Positions 11,549 to 23,181 of a stretch of DNA of 64,000 nt are shown piece after piece (within the stretch, counting starts at the first letter, position 1; the number at the start of each line of letters is the position of its first letter). The DNA comes from Theileria orientalis strain Shintoku (taxonomy: Eukaryota; Apicomplexa; Aconoidasida; Piroplasmida; Theileriidae): NCBI RefSeq assembly GCF_000740895.1, contig NC_025261.1, forward strand, positions 186,001 through 250,000, written 5' to 3'. The position numbers and the translations under genes are program-made. The notes beneath the pieces were generated by a model that searched no databases, had not been told where the DNA came from, and was given only the letters and a program-made list of their open reading frames with translations.

Positions 11549-11699
11549 GATTCATTTACAATAGGGTATTTGTACATGATTCTAAAACACACAATTTGAA
11601 CACAAAAAATGTTTATACTAAATTTAGCTATATTGGTTTAATTATTTACCAAACTTAATTTGAAACTAATTAAAAAGATATAATTAGGCAGGTATCATA

Positions 11700-11771
11700 T
11701 CCCATGTAGTCTAGGTGGTTAGGATATTCGGCTTTCACCCGAACGACCCGGGTTCGAGTCCCGGCGTGGGA
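11700..11771 (+). tRNA. tRNA-Glu(UUC)
   Basis: 72-nt cloverleaf: acceptor TCCCATG pairs with CGTGGGA (one G-U). The anticodon stem TTCGG/CCGAA closes the loop CTTTCAC with anticodon TTC, which reads GAA as glutamate. T stem CCGGG/CCCGG encloses TTCGAGT. No intron. It is 70/72 identical to the tRNA-Glu(CUC) gene at 20257-20328 on the other strand. Confidence 0.97.
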
Positions 11772-11774
11772 ACG

Positions 11775-11779
11775 TTTTT
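11775..11779 (+). terminator. Pol III terminator of tRNA-Glu(UUC)
   Basis: A run of five T begins four bases after the tRNA 3' end, the usual RNA polymerase III stop signal. Confidence 0.75.
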
Positions 11780-11993
11780 AGATTTACAATCAAATTCATT
11801 TTATTTATTATTTATTTCCACAAATTTACATTCACTATTTATTCCTGTTTTATTATTTTATATTTTTCTACTACACCCGAGATACACATAATTCCCGATT
11901 ATGTGGATTTTTATAAACAACTGCGTATTTACGTATTTATACATTAAAATATATCCTTTCTATTACACAAAAAGGATATTTAAGACACATTTG

Positions 11994-13260
11994 TCATTCC
12001 TTTACTCGATAGAACAGAATATAGCTTGCGTCGCTTCCCGATGTCGTCTCATCTCCTATTTCTAGGTGATGGTCCGTCAGTTTAAGTATATTTACGTCGT
12101 CGCACCTGTACCACTTCCCTCCTAGCTCCGATATGTTTATATAATGCCCGTAATCTGGCGACGTTCCTATGTGTAGTATCACAGAGAACAGTTGGTACTC
12201 GACCTTCCTTTTTTTACGGTTACACTCCAGTTCGATCTCGTTAGAAGATATCACCTGGTACTGCAGCCTTTCGTACATGTTACACATTGTGCTTCCTGGC
12301 TTTATGTTGTACTTAAATCTCTTTAGGTGTAGGATCAGTATTGGCGGCAGGACGTCGAAAAGTATCTTTTTCGAGGCGTCGCAATACTTATTACATGTTT
12401 CGCAAAAGAATTTATTTTTTCCCGATAAGACTTCCTTATCGCAGTATTGGTCTAAGCATTTTTTAATGTTCGAATTTTCAAATATATCCAATGAGAGTGT
12501 TATGAACGGTTCCTTCATTCTCGTAACGCTATCGCATTCGTGGCATTTTGTTTCCGACTCTACTGAGCCTTCCACTAACTCATTCAACCATGTTCTTTTT
12601 TCTTTCTTCTCTTTATGTCGTGATTTACTGTGTGTGGATGTCTTCGACTTCGTAACGTTTTCTTCTGCTTCTCTGATTTCATCTATCATCACGTTCAGCA
12701 AGTATGTTAAAAACTCATGAGCGTCTTGTTGATCTCCCAGAACGAAATCGTCTACATATACAGATTAGCTTTAGAACTTTTAAGAGTCGTCATTATGTAT
12801 TACCTACCGTTGGTGTTGCATATTTTTCTAAGGAAACTTTTCGTTGATTGATAATCTACATTTAATTTTTGTTATTTTTAAAAATACCTGGCTGAGAAAC
12901 ACATTTGCTGTACAGTTTACCGAGTTCTGACGAGATTCCGATCTATAAAACCGTGTTTAAGCCATAACTTACTCCTGTTTTTTTAAATTCCATCATCCTA
13001 TCTCTGAATTCAGGATATGAATACAATGATTGTATGACTACATTGCAATAACAGTTGTTGAACTTGTTTTCAAGTCCGCAAAATTTAATCTCATTTTTAC
13101 AAACCGCTGTTTTACTTCCATTTTTTGAAATGAATAGATAATTTTTTAACATATAACTCAGATTTCCTTTTTCGATCTGTGATTTTTCCTTATCTGGAGT
13201 TACTGATCCGGAACTTTCTTTTGAACTTTTGGGTGACTTATGTTCAGAAAAAAATACCAT
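11994..13260 (-). CDS. ubiquitin carboxyl-terminal hydrolase (USP12/46-like)
   Basis: Four exons (13260-12973, 12942-12888, 12855-12808, 12751-11994) give ~382 residues. It is a USP-type cysteine deubiquitinase. The Cys box is FCGLENKFNNCYCNVV, with the catalytic Cys near residue 70. The next landmark QQDAHEFLTYLLN comes from exon 4. Two CxxC pairs (KCHEC and FCETC) form the finger zinc site. The His box is DYGHYINIS (~336) and the domain closes with SDASYILFYR. Size and the short N-terminus fit the USP12/USP46 class, which in other eukaryotes needs WD40 partners. A Lys/Ser-rich insert sits after QQDAHEFL. All catalytic elements are present. tRNA-Glu(UUC) lies just downstream. Confidence 0.9.
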
Positions 13261-13470
13261 TTTTTAAGCTTATAATACACAATTATAACAACATTTCATT
13301 TTCAAAATTAGGTTTATTAAAAAAACCTTCATTGATTAATTTACAATGATATTTTACCTTACTTTCTATTTCCCACATCTGTCCACCAAATGTTGTTTTT
13401 TCATTTTTTAAATCCCGTCCACACATTTTTACGGTATTGTTTTATAATATTTTAGCTGTTTAATTTTGTT

Positions 13471-15576
13471 ATGTTCGCACGCAAAATTCGCTTAAATTTT
13501 ACTTTTTCTGGATGTGAAAATATAAAGCAGTTTTTGAGATTCCACAACCGCTCTGATGTAGACCCAAACCTGTTTTTTTCCAAACTACTTGATGAATACC
13601 GTAGTTTGACTCCCATCGAGAGTGTTTTAGCCTCTAACTACCTAAATAAAATATTTTACGACTCATCTAAATGTAGTTTTTCACCTAGTGATGTTTTAGA
13701 TTTAAAAAAGCAGCTGATAAACAACATTCGTTCTAAGTTATATTCACTGTCTGACTTGAAAGAACTATGTAACATAACAATTCACATTTGTGAATCGGGG
13801 ATTTTAACCAAAAATTACGTTTCCGACTTTTTAAGTAGGCTTGATAAGCTCATTCCCTCAATTAATTTCGAATGTGTGCCGTTTATTTGTGAATCTCTGG
13901 CTCATCTACACGCCAAAGGTACGCCACCTCCGCGCAATTTAATATTCTTAGGCTACAAAGTGGACAACGTGTGTATTAAATTTTACAACGTGTTAACATC
14001 CGATAACATTGTGGAGAAGTTAGATAACCTGAGCTTGGTGAAACTCGTGGAATATTTTAACAATTTAAACGTAAACAACGTTCATCTGGAAAAGAAAATT
14101 GGTGCGTTTGCTACATTTCATAAAATTTTAGCTTCCGTTATTAAAGATAGGCTACGGTCTAACAGTATACCTACTGATGCAATCATTTCGCTCATTGAAG
14201 CTAACGACTTCAGAAGATCTAAGTTGCATTTCCTAAATCAATCGCTACTGTCTACAATTTTAAAGGTTTGTAAAATCGTTCACACACACTGCCTATTTCC
14301 TAATTCACTTCGCTCTAACAACCCATTTAGGACGACCAGATAGGTTTAGAAGCCATCGTAAAGTGTTTAAATTCCTGTAAGGATCTGAGGGGCGGTTTTG
14401 ATACGTTGGATAAATTTCTTCTATCAAATGCTGATAACCTGGCGCTCCATTTTAAATTGGATTTGCTGGACAACTTTGCTCGATTTAAGTACAAACCTGC
14501 TTATTTGAGCGATTTTGTTGAAGGGATTTGCAAGGATCTGCCACACTTTACGTTCGAGCAAGTTTTACGACTGTTCAAAAACACCTATGAGCTCAACGTA
14601 AATAACAAGTCGGTGGTTGAACGCTTCAAGGACTGTGTAAATCAAAGTCAAAGTACCTTTTAGTTACACTACCGTCTATTTTTCTCCACAAACTTCTAAT
14701 ATAACAACTGCTGTAGGCCTAGAATACAATGAACTCTATTCTGACGTATTACTGGCCATGTGCCACTTCCTTATTGGTGACGTTAAGCTCTATAACTCGC
14801 TACTGTACGAAGTGATTCGTAACGAATATAGGCTAAGGGACGCTGACAAGGTCAAGTTGCAGATTTTTTACACTTTGTTAAGGTACCCATTGACAGCCTA
14901 TTACCTGCATGGCCTTTCAATACTACCATGCACTAACGTTATATCTAATATAGGTGTGACTATATGGATAACCGCTTGATTGACTTCATTGATTCTGACG
15001 TTAAAAACTACTTGGACGCCTTGACTCACCGTTACGAGGTTAAGAGGGGCTCTGACCATGCTTACGTTTCCAATTTAATCCTTTCCTTATCGCATACTAT
15101 CTATGAACAGGTACTTATCGCACACACACGTATTTCATTGATTTATGCATTTATGTATTCGGTTTTCACAATTGCTTATGTATGTATTCACTCTTGACAA
15201 TCTTCCGTTTAGGTTAAGATTGGTGGATTTTACCTTGATTTCATTCGGCCTCGCGGGCGAGCTCCTGCTCCCTTCATCCCTTCTGAGCACGGTTCGTGCC
15301 TTTCTTTCCCATCATTCTAATTTAGGCATCGCCGTGCTCATTGCCGAGTGCTATAAAACCAACTCCGATCACTCGCATACCCGCGATTCTCATTCCTCCG
15401 TTCCCACTTCACCGTCTGTTGCTGTAGAGGAATGCAGCGGCTACTTACTCGTGAAAAACGCACTCAACAGATTACATGTAAGGTTTTTGTGTGTTTCCGT
15501 GTGTGCTCTGCGTGCTTTAAACAGAAAGCAGAGGTTGGAATACATGAAGATGCTAATTTCTAAGCACACAGGCTAA
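13471..15576 (+). CDS. RAP-like domain protein, probable organellar RNA-binding factor
   Basis: Six exons (13471-14265, 14331-14652, 14717-14882, 14954-15110, 15213-15291, 15326-15576) give ~589 residues with all phases closing. The N-terminus MFARKIRLNFTFSG looks like a mitochondrial or apicoplast presequence. The body is a run of alpha-helical repeats of the octo/heptatricopeptide kind found in apicomplexan RAP proteins. The end fits a RAP fold: GGFYLDFIRP, then a divergent loop, VKNALNRLHVRFL and KQRLEYMKMLI, in the place of the usual L..LG..V..VP..EW...R..YL..L. Such proteins process or protect organellar rRNA fragments. The RAP match is weaker than in the gene at 56386-59316. Coding GC rises strongly towards the 3' exons. 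Confidence 0.78.
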
Positions 15577-15731
15577 TTTACTGTTTTTTACATACTCGGT
15601 ATTTCTCGTCTACTTACTCGTTTGCCATGGGCCTTTTGTTTGCGGGTTGCCGGCCCCTTTGCGCTTGTCATCAGTGTTATTATGCGCACAGTACCTGTTT
15701 TTAACGGCGCTCCTTTATTCGGCCTGCCTCT

Positions 15732-18700
15732 CTAGTCCTGCTGGGACACTTGGGACTCCCGCTCCGTCTCCTCGGGCTCGTCCTCGTCCATGAACTCCTC
15801 CTGCTCGGCCTCTCCCTCCTTCGCCGCGTACTGGTCCTGCTTCCTTGAGAAGAGGTGCGTGTGCGAGAAGTAGTTCGGGTGCACGCGCAGCCTGTAGATG
15901 TTCTCCGGGTCCCCCTCCAGCTGCGAGGGCAGCAGCTTCGAGTCCACGAAGGCCAGCCTGTGGACGATTTGCTGCAGCTTCAGGTTCCACTCGTTCGCCT
16001 CCGCCTCGTTTCGAGGGAGGAGCACCTCCTCGAGGTACCACTCGACGAGCTCGTTGTTCGCCAGCAGGCTCCCTCGCAGCTCGCTCTCGCTCACCTTGTC
16101 CAGGAGCACTGCTGAGATGTCGTTGTACAGGTCGAGCCCTATCGTCGAGACCAGCTCCGAGTCCTCTGCTCTTGCCTCTCCTCCGTGCCTCCTCGCCGAC
16201 GCTCCTTCCTGCGTCTCCTCTGCTGACGCTGACCTTTCTGTTTCCATGCTCGACCTTGCTGTTTCGTTTCCGAAGGTCAGCTTTACGCTAGACTTGTTCG
16301 TGAGCTTCAGCAGCGACGACTTGAAGACTCCGTATGCTATTTGCACGTGTTCGTCCGTCACGAAGTCCGAGAACTTGAGCTTCGCCACTGCTTCGCTCAG
16401 GCGCACCAGCGACTCCAGCTGTCGCACTGTCATGCGCATGGACCTTCTTCCTCCTCCCACGTCTCCGTTGCGCAGCTCTATGTAGTAGTCGCTAAGCTTG
16501 TGCTTTGCGCTGTCCTGCATCAGCGGCTTCAGGCGCTTGCACAGCTCTATGTACAGCCTCAGCTCGTCCAGCGTCATCTCCTCCTCAGCCTCTCCCACGT
16601 TACTTTCCTGCTGACTTTCTACTCCTCTCCTGCTTGCGCTTTCTGTGTTTCCGTTTGCGCCACTCTCATTTGACCCTTCCTTCCCTACCCTGTTCGTCGT
16701 TGCGAATCTTCTGTTCGGGTTAACGTAGTTCGGACTCGTGTACTCGTCCCACTTACTCAGCTTGTAGTAGTCCACTTCAACCGGCTCTACTTCTTCGCCT
16801 TCCAACTCCGTTTCCATATTTTCGCGTGCTCTTCTTCTTCTTTCCTCTTCTCTCTCCAGGTTCAGGTCTACCACTTGTGGCGACGACTTCGCCGTGTACT
16901 GGTTGTAGCGGTTACACACGTACTCTGATATTTGTCTGTTAACCTGGTTATTGTTTTCGTCCAGAATCGTGTACAAAAGGTCGAACCTCGAGAGCAGCGG
17001 CGACGGGATGTTTACGTTTTCCTTGAAGCTCTTGCTCGTGTCGTACCTTCCGTACCTCGGGTTACATGCTGCCAGCACTGACGCTCTTGCGTTAAGTGTC
17101 GCCTGTATTCCTGCCTTGCTGATGCTTATTGTCTGCTGCTCCATTGCTTCGTGTATGCTCACTCTGTCTCTTTCGTTCATCTTGTCGAACTCGTCGATGC
17201 AGCATATTCCTTCGTCTGCGTACATCAGCGCTCCTGCTTCCAGCACGTAGTCGTTGTTATCTCTGTCTCTGAAGACTGCTGCTGTCAGTCCTGCTGCTGT
17301 CGAGCCCTTTCCGCTCGTGTACACTGCTCTCGGCGCGAAGCTTTCCACGAACTTAAGGAACTGGCTCTTTGCTGTCGACGGGTCTCCCACTATGCACATG
17401 TTAATGTCTCCTCGCAGCTTCGCGTCTCTCGAGCTCTTGTGCACTCCTCCCACCAGCAGCAGCAGGAGCCCCTTTTTAATCTCATAGTTTCCCCAGACGT
17501 TCGGCGCTATGATTTTACTCAGTCGGTCTATTGTGTCTCTGCTTCTGCTCACTTCTCTTATCCACTCGAAGCCTGGTATGCTCAGCAGGTCCTCCGCTAT
17601 GAACGACTTATCTTCTATTTCCGTGAATTGTGGGCTTGATCTCGCCTGGTTAATCACGATCACTTGCGTTGCCAGGAAGCACAGCTTGTGGTTCAGCTGC
17701 TTCGCTCCCACTCCCTTGATTCCTGTGATTCCTTGCGAGAGCAGGAACGACTCGAATCTCTTCGCTCCTTGCCTCATCACCTTCTTCGCCACTTCTCCCA
17801 GCTGCGTTGCGTTTAGCATCGACGGTATGTCCGGCACCACTATCAGTGACCCTGACACTTGCACTCTGTCTCCTGCGTTTACTGTATCCACCAGCTTATT
17901 TCTCAGTATCACTTCCATTGAGCACGGCATCGAGCCTGACTCTGCTTCTTGTGCCACTTCCTGTATTCTTATTTTTTGCCAGTCGCAGAAGAACGAGTGG
18001 TCCATCATCAGCTCCCAATCTGTGCTGTTTAGGCAGTTGTTGCTTGGGCACTTCGTCGGCGTCGTGTACTTGAACTGCTGGACCACGTCTCCCACTACTG
18101 TTCCGCAGGTCTTACATTTAAAGGTTGCTCTCACCAGCTCCGGCTTCACGTCTGACACTCTCGTCACTTGGCCTCTCACGCACACCAACTCTCCCAGCAT
18201 GTTACACTTCAATTCTTTTAGACTACACACCATTAGTACGACGTCGCTTTCTACTAACTACTTTCTCTAATTACCATACTCTTATATATACACCTACGGA
18301 TAAACTAGTGTCGGCTCGTGCAGGAACTGCACGTAGAACTTCCTCGGCACTCTGCTGAATGCGTTTGACAGCTCATTTGCCAAGAACTGTACTACGTCCT
18401 CCAGCGGCTCCTGCATCCTACTCGTTTATTAGTTTGCAATTCACACAATCAACCACATGGTCTCACATATCGCCCTAAGGCACACTATCGTCTATCATTC
18501 TCCTATTCTAATATTTATTTGCGACCTACCTTAGGAAGTTTTTCACCAGGTATCTGTACAGCTGCACATTCAGGTTCGGTGGAGCGTCCGGGTCGTCGTA
18601 TCTCCAGTTCATTATATGGCCCAGGTGCACCTGCAGTACTTCAGTCGAGTTCGACTCCTTCAACACTAATTGGCACGCCACCTTCATGTAGTAGATTACC

Positions 18701-18960
18701 TTCGTACGGTCCTTTGCGTACCTAAACATGTCCTTCACTGTTTCCTCCAGATCTTCATCTTCTTCCGACTCGTATGTTTCCTGCTGGACGTATGATCTCA
18801 AGAAATAATCAAACACACGTGCTATGTTGTTATCTTGCACGTTTGCTGCGTCCTCGTTTTCGTTTATGTGGATGTCGTTCAAGGACACGTTTCTTTGTAT
18901 CTGGCTATACAACGTGTTAGTTCCTATTACGGAACCTGTCTGTGTATCTTCTCTATACAT
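15732..18960 (-). CDS. MCM6: DNA replication licensing factor MCM6
   Basis: Three exons (18960-18530, 18417 to ~18306, ~18257-15732) give ~1022 residues. MCM6 is a subunit of the MCM2-7 replicative helicase. The zinc-binding region has CKTCGT and CPSNNC with VQQFKYT between, which is diagnostic of MCM6, followed by QKIRIQE and the LIVVPD strand. AAA+ motifs are intact: Walker A GDPSTAKSQFLK, Walker B CIDEFDKM, sensor ACNPRYGRY and Arg finger SRFDLLY. The C-terminal winged-helix part is preceded by a long polar insert around the Glu/Arg-rich linker. The second intron uses either a GTTTAT donor or an unseen variant, so ~10 residues at that joint are uncertain. Both introns lie in the first 700 bases. 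Confidence 0.93.
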
Positions 18961-19260
18961 TTTTTAAATCTATACAGCGTGCGTTTAAACAAATTTTGTG
19001 CTTTGGTACTTCCAATTCCCAAATTTAAAACCCTCTCGTTCTATTGGCGCACACCTTTCAAATTTACTCACTTGGGATTTACATGAAACTGAAAATTGGG
19101 AAGATAACTAATTCTTGTGAGATGTGTATGAGAATCAACTACGAGAAATCCCACTACATGACATACCTCATAAAAACGTTAACACATTCATGAGCAATAA
19201 ATTAAAATGTTAAATTTCAATATTTCAAAACTATTTTGTTCTTTATTTGCTTGTGTTTGT
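18961..19260. other. intergenic, probable MCM6 upstream region
   Basis: About 300 bases between the start of MCM6 and the stop of the next minus-strand gene. AT-rich, no convincing open frame or RNA gene. It should hold the MCM6 promoter and 5' leader. Confidence 0.5.
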
Positions 19261-19946
19261 CTAGTCTAACAGGATGTGAGTTAGGTTGATGCACGACTTA
19301 TCACCACAGAACATTGGGAACGCTGTACGATTACTAGCGTCTATCTTCTCGTAAGATTCTTGGTCTAATAAATTGTTTTATGTTTGTAAATATTTAAATA
19401 TATAGTATACCTGCGAAAAGGAACACCAACACTCTGTTCACGAATGTGGTAGTTTCTTCTTCATCTCCTGGTCTCGACATTAGTATTACTGGATATCCGT
19501 CTTCATATTTTCCTATCCACTTAACACAGTAATGGTCGTTTCCCAATACTGGGTCGTCCTCCCTTCTACATCCTCGAGCAATGCTTTCTAAACGTTTTTG
19601 ATATCCATTGGAAGGAGTTAGACTCACTTAACACATCTCTTCTATTCTTACTATTGCTCCAGAGTGATTTTGCTCTCTCGTGTACGTATGTATCCCATGT
19701 CTTTACTAGGTATCCCACCTCCTCAGAATTACGGGGTTCGTTCATTTCTTCCGGTTCTACATTTGACAATTCTTCTCCTTCTTTAACCTAAACATTATTT
19801 TCTACAACTGTTTAACATACTGCTGAACCTCCGTCATCTGTATCCGAGGTATCTTTATTCTCATCTTCCTTTTCATTGTCTACGGCGTCACTAAAACCAA
19901 AAAAGGCTGCAAATGGAGTTCCTGAGCACGCTCTACACTTAAACAT
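19261..19946 (-). CDS. conserved-looking hypothetical protein
   Basis: Four exons read from the ATG at 19946: 19946 to ~19821, ~19788 to ~19643, ~19602 to ~19411 and ~19365 to 19261. Introns are short GT-AG and the joins keep the frame. The N-terminus starts MFKCRACSGTPFAAFFGF (a CxxC pair), an acidic Asp/Glu/Asn/Thr linker follows, then the more globular part CVKWIGKYEDGYPVILMS and FVNRVLVFLFA, and it ends with FPMFCGDKSCINLTHILLD. Four cysteines in CxxC and CxxxxC arrangements might bind a metal. I do not recognise the family and assign no function. It lies between MCM6 and a tRNA gene, all on the minus strand. Confidence 0.65.
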
Positions 19947-20256
19947 TACGAATATTTACTGCGATTCTTAATATGCGTGAGTCTGTTATTGATTATGATA
20001 TTGAAATTACTAGCTGTGAATGTCAACCAAATAGGGTTAATCCACTCTAAAATGATTTAAAATTATAGTATTAAATAATCATGAAGATGTGTAATGATTT
20101 CAATACTGATATTTCGATTTTTTGTTTATCATATGGCCCCATTCACATATATCAATTTCGGCTTAGACGTGCCACAAAAACAAACAAATATATCATATAA
20201 TAGCCTAATATAAATATTTGAATTAAAATTGATTAAATTATTATAATTAAAAACGT
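19947..20256. other. intergenic spacer
   Basis: About 310 AT-rich bases between a minus-strand gene start and the minus-strand tRNA-Glu(CUC). No open frame or further RNA gene seen; likely contains the promoter of the gene ending at 19261. Confidence 0.5.
20249..20253 (-). terminator. Pol III terminator of tRNA-Glu(CUC)
   Basis: Five T in a row on the minus strand, four bases after the tRNA 3' end, the standard RNA polymerase III terminator. Confidence 0.75.
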
Positions 20257-20328
20257 TCCCACGCCGGGACTCGAACCCGGGTCGTTCGGGTGAGAGCCGA
20301 ATATCCTAACCATCTAGACTACATGGGA
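20257..20328 (-). tRNA. tRNA-Glu(CUC)
   Basis: 72-nt cloverleaf on the minus strand: acceptor TCCCATG with CGTGGGA, anticodon stem TTCGG/CCGAA around loop CTCTCAC, anticodon CTC reading GAG as glutamate. It differs from the tRNA-Glu(UUC) gene at 11700 at two bases only: the wobble position and one D-loop base. Confidence 0.97.
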
Positions 20329-20427
20329 TCTACCTCTATCGTTATATTTATATTTATAACATGATCTAATACACACTTCACAATGTTGTAGTTTCATTTT
20401 TTTATATTTATGTGAAATTTTTATATT

Positions 20428-22701
20428 ATGTACATTATTTATTTACCTTTATTTCTTTTTTTAAATCTAGTTAGCTGTGTTAATTTTTATTCTGGAATCA
20501 ACTTTAATCTTAATGACGTTCCTAAAGATTTCCCTTTACTGGGAACATTCTATAATAAATTATACTTTTATTATTTCAACAGCGTCGTAGATAATGGTGA
20601 TAATAAATTTGATGACAGTTACAAACCCCTAGATAGTATCGCAGCCGGATTGTCTCTATACACAGATCCCGTTTATGATTTAGATAAGATTCCACACTTA
20701 ACGAAGAATAAACACCTCTTGGGAACCCTGGAATCATGGTGTTATTCTTTGACACTGTTTTTGTTTTACTCAAGGTATGGAGTTGACGCCAAATATAAAG
20801 GTACAAACATATTCCCTTACCTGGTGGACCGATGTATGAACCTAAATTACAACTTCACAAATTACAAAGTAGATATGGACTTTGTGGACCTGTTGATAAA
20901 CACGGACACACAACTAGACGATGTTTACTTGTTTGAGAAGTTTTCTAGAATGTGCCCGCGTCCCTGCTACTTGAATAAACAGGACGTGAGAGCGTGTAGC
21001 GCATCGCCTAATTTGAAGGATCTGGACGTTTTAAACGAGTTCGTATCCAATCCGGGATGTTACTTGAATGATTTCTTCCAAAAGTACTGCCTTTCGTACT
21101 CTGCCATGAAGAGGAAAACAGTCGATTCCTTCAAGTCACTTTTCAACCCTGACTCGAACATATTTATGTACGCTGACAAGTGGTCTTATTTGCACATGCC
21201 AAAGCGAGTCGAACTCGAGCTGTCAATGGAAAATTTATCGTACCTGCTGTTTTTGAAGATGGTGAAGAACTGTGAAACTAAGAACTGCAAAGAAATCCAG
21301 GAGTTGATCTCAGCGGGCGCTCTCAAGAATTTAAGCGTAAAGTTCGTGGCAGGCAGGATCGATTTGACCTCTCAAGACCCCGAGAAAAGATTCAATCTTT
21401 CTTTCGGACTGACATTCAACGTTGACCAGTTTCGAGTAAACAACGTTAACCAAATGTTCGACTTTTCAATCAGGGACGTGGATTTTGACGTCTATTACGA
21501 CGCTCTTCTGGGCTTTGATCCCTCGGATACAGCTAATGGGAGCAACGACGGAGAAGTTAAGAACGGTGACAAGGCAGCCACTTTGAGGGATCGGTACAAC
21601 AAGTACATGGAGCCGCGCCTAAACAAGTATAAGATTAAGCACGAGCCGAATGGGAGTGACCAACCTGACCAGGTCCAAAACAAGTTCGAATTTCTGAACA
21701 TGAAGGGGCTAGGCCAGCACAGAGAAGTGACTCTGTCCGCGACAGTGAGCACCTCCGTTTTCAAGAGGCTCAAGGCCCTCAACTCGCGCTACTACCTGAA
21801 ACTCACACACATGCTGGACACTGGCGTTTACATAGACAACGACGAACTGCAGAACTCGTTTCACTTCGTGAGCCACGAACGCGAAATATTTACAAGGGGC
21901 CCTGACGCGATGGTGGCTGGCGATGACGGGACCGCCACAGTCAACCTAACCCTGCTCTCAACTCCGTTTGTGGACATTGAGCAGCCTGAGATGAACTCGT
22001 CTCCCGTCATCTACCACGGGTACGTGGTCCTCGACGAGGCGGTTCTCGGCTTCAAGAGGCTGGCGGTCACCTACACCCTCACTCTGCACACCAGGTACAT
22101 GAATATGCACAAGAAGATCACCCCTGAACTGGACAGGGTCGACAACCTCAGGCTTTTGAGGAGCCAGGTGAGCCGAGAGTATGCCATGGTCATGGTGTCG
22201 CAGCCCACCCTGTACGCTCTGAACTCGTACTCCGCCTTCGAGTCCGTGCATCTGGACCAGCCCTACTTGAAGAGCCTCCGCTTTCTCAGAAAGGCCTCCT
22301 TCAACACTTTTGCCGGCACTCAAGACTCGGCGAACGCTTCGGACCATTTGGTCGTTGACGGAGCGACCGCCAAGTGGGTGCCGGTGCGTTTTACTGATTG
22401 CAACAACTGCAACGTCTCTCTGAAGCTGTGCCAGGGGTACAGGACCGGCCTCGCCGCCTCCACCAGGGTCGTCAACACCTACTTCTGCAATCCCATCATT
22501 CGCGAGATGGGCGGCGACGTCGTCGAGGCTGGCTGCTACCTCGTGTTCTCGGTTCCCGTGGGCGACCAGTACGAGTACAAGTTCGTCAGCAACGTCACGT
22601 TCTCCGTGATTTCCATCTCCTGCCTCGTGTCTGCGGTGATGGTTTTCAAGTACATGGACAAGATGGGTCACAGGATCGGCCATAAACACAAGTCTAAGTA
22701 G
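20428..22701 (+). CDS. PIG-X/PBN1-like GPI mannosyltransferase I subunit
   Basis: Single exon, 757 residues. A signal peptide (MYIIYLPLFLFLNLVSC) and one C-terminal membrane helix (NVTFSVISISCLVSAVMV) with a basic cytosolic tail make it a type I membrane protein. The C-terminal ~330 residues follow PIG-X: GQHREVTL (GxHR), LDTGVYIDNDEL (usually LP.G.YVDPYEL), a DIEQP element, LTLHTRY (RYH), and a FSVPVGDQYEYK strand immediately before the helix, ending VFKYMDKMGH. PIG-X/Pbn1 stabilises PIG-M, which adds the first mannose to the GPI precursor in the ER lumen. The N-terminal ~400 residues, Cys-rich (CPRPCYL), have no PIG-X counterpart that I recognise. Coding DNA is AT-rich at the 5' end and GC-rich at the 3' end. 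Confidence 0.78.
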   Translation: MYIIYLPLFLFLNLVSCVNFYSGINFNLNDVPKDFPLLGTFYNKLYFYYFNSVVDNGDNKFDDSYKPLDSIAAGLSLYTDPVYDLDKIPHLTKNKHLLGTLESWCYSLTLFLFYSRYGVDAKYKGTNIFPYLVDRCMNLNYNFTNYKVDMDFVDLLINTDTQLDDVYLFEKFSRMCPRPCYLNKQDVRACSASPNLKDLDVLNEFVSNPGCYLNDFFQKYCLSYSAMKRKTVDSFKSLFNPDSNIFMYADKWSYLHMPKRVELELSMENLSYLLFLKMVKNCETKNCKEIQELISAGALKNLSVKFVAGRIDLTSQDPEKRFNLSFGLTFNVDQFRVNNVNQMFDFSIRDVDFDVYYDALLGFDPSDTANGSNDGEVKNGDKAATLRDRYNKYMEPRLNKYKIKHEPNGSDQPDQVQNKFEFLNMKGLGQHREVTLSATVSTSVFKRLKALNSRYYLKLTHMLDTGVYIDNDELQNSFHFVSHEREIFTRGPDAMVAGDDGTATVNLTLLSTPFVDIEQPEMNSSPVIYHGYVVLDEAVLGFKRLAVTYTLTLHTRYMNMHKKITPELDRVDNLRLLRSQVSREYAMVMVSQPTLYALNSYSAFESVHLDQPYLKSLRFLRKASFNTFAGTQDSANASDHLVVDGATAKWVPVRFTDCNNCNVSLKLCQGYRTGLAASTRVVNTYFCNPIIREMGGDVVEAGCYLVFSVPVGDQYEYKFVSNVTFSVISISCLVSAVMVFKYMDKMGHRIGHKHKSK

Positions 22702-22738
22702 TGAATCTCTTTTTAGCGTGTACGTGCATTCTGTTACA

Positions 22739-23181
22739 TTATTCGTATCCGTAGCCCAACTCGTCCTCCGGGTGCTTGTACAGCACTGTGTGGTGCAGCA
22801 CCGACGCTATTATCAGCATATAAATGACCGATAGGGCCGAGCCCAGGCCCAGCGCCCTTCTGAACCACGCGTACCTGCGCGACTTCTTGTTCAGCGATTT
22901 ATTTATCAGGAAACAAATGAACCCTAAAATTACGTAATCAAGTTGCAACTTTACCTAGGGGTGGAAACAGAAATGTTAAAAAGAATACGATAAGTGGCAG
23001 TTTAATGTTGTTCTCAAGGAGCCTCCTCCTTTTAGTTCCCTGTACAGCTTTAAACTTATTCCTCAGTTACCTCATCTTCCTCATCTTCTTCGTCCAACAC
23101 TTGCACTTTACTCAAATTGGAATGTATTGGGGATTGAGAATCTTCGGAATAACGCTTCCTTTCGAATGTTTCGGAATCCAT
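22739..23181 (-). CDS. small two-helix membrane protein
   Basis: Three exons (23181 to ~23066, ~23034 to ~22956, ~22924-22739) joined by ~30-nt introns in matching phase; ~126 residues. The N-terminal ~40 residues are charged and acidic (VLDEEDEEDE), a basic TKRRRL follows, then a first hydrophobic helix IVFFLTFLFPPLGFICFLI, a basic loop NKKSRRYAWFRRALG and a second helix SALSVIYMLIIASVL, ending with a short polar tail. The PPLG helix-basic loop-helix layout recalls CD225/dispanin-type proteins, but similarity is too general for a name. The stop lies 37 bp from that of the convergent PIG-X-like gene. Confidence 0.6.

Noticed and set aside
15845..18270. Arg/Ser/Pro-rich plus-strand frames opposite MCM6
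   Set aside because: Shadow frames; MCM6 on the minus strand explains the coding signal fully.
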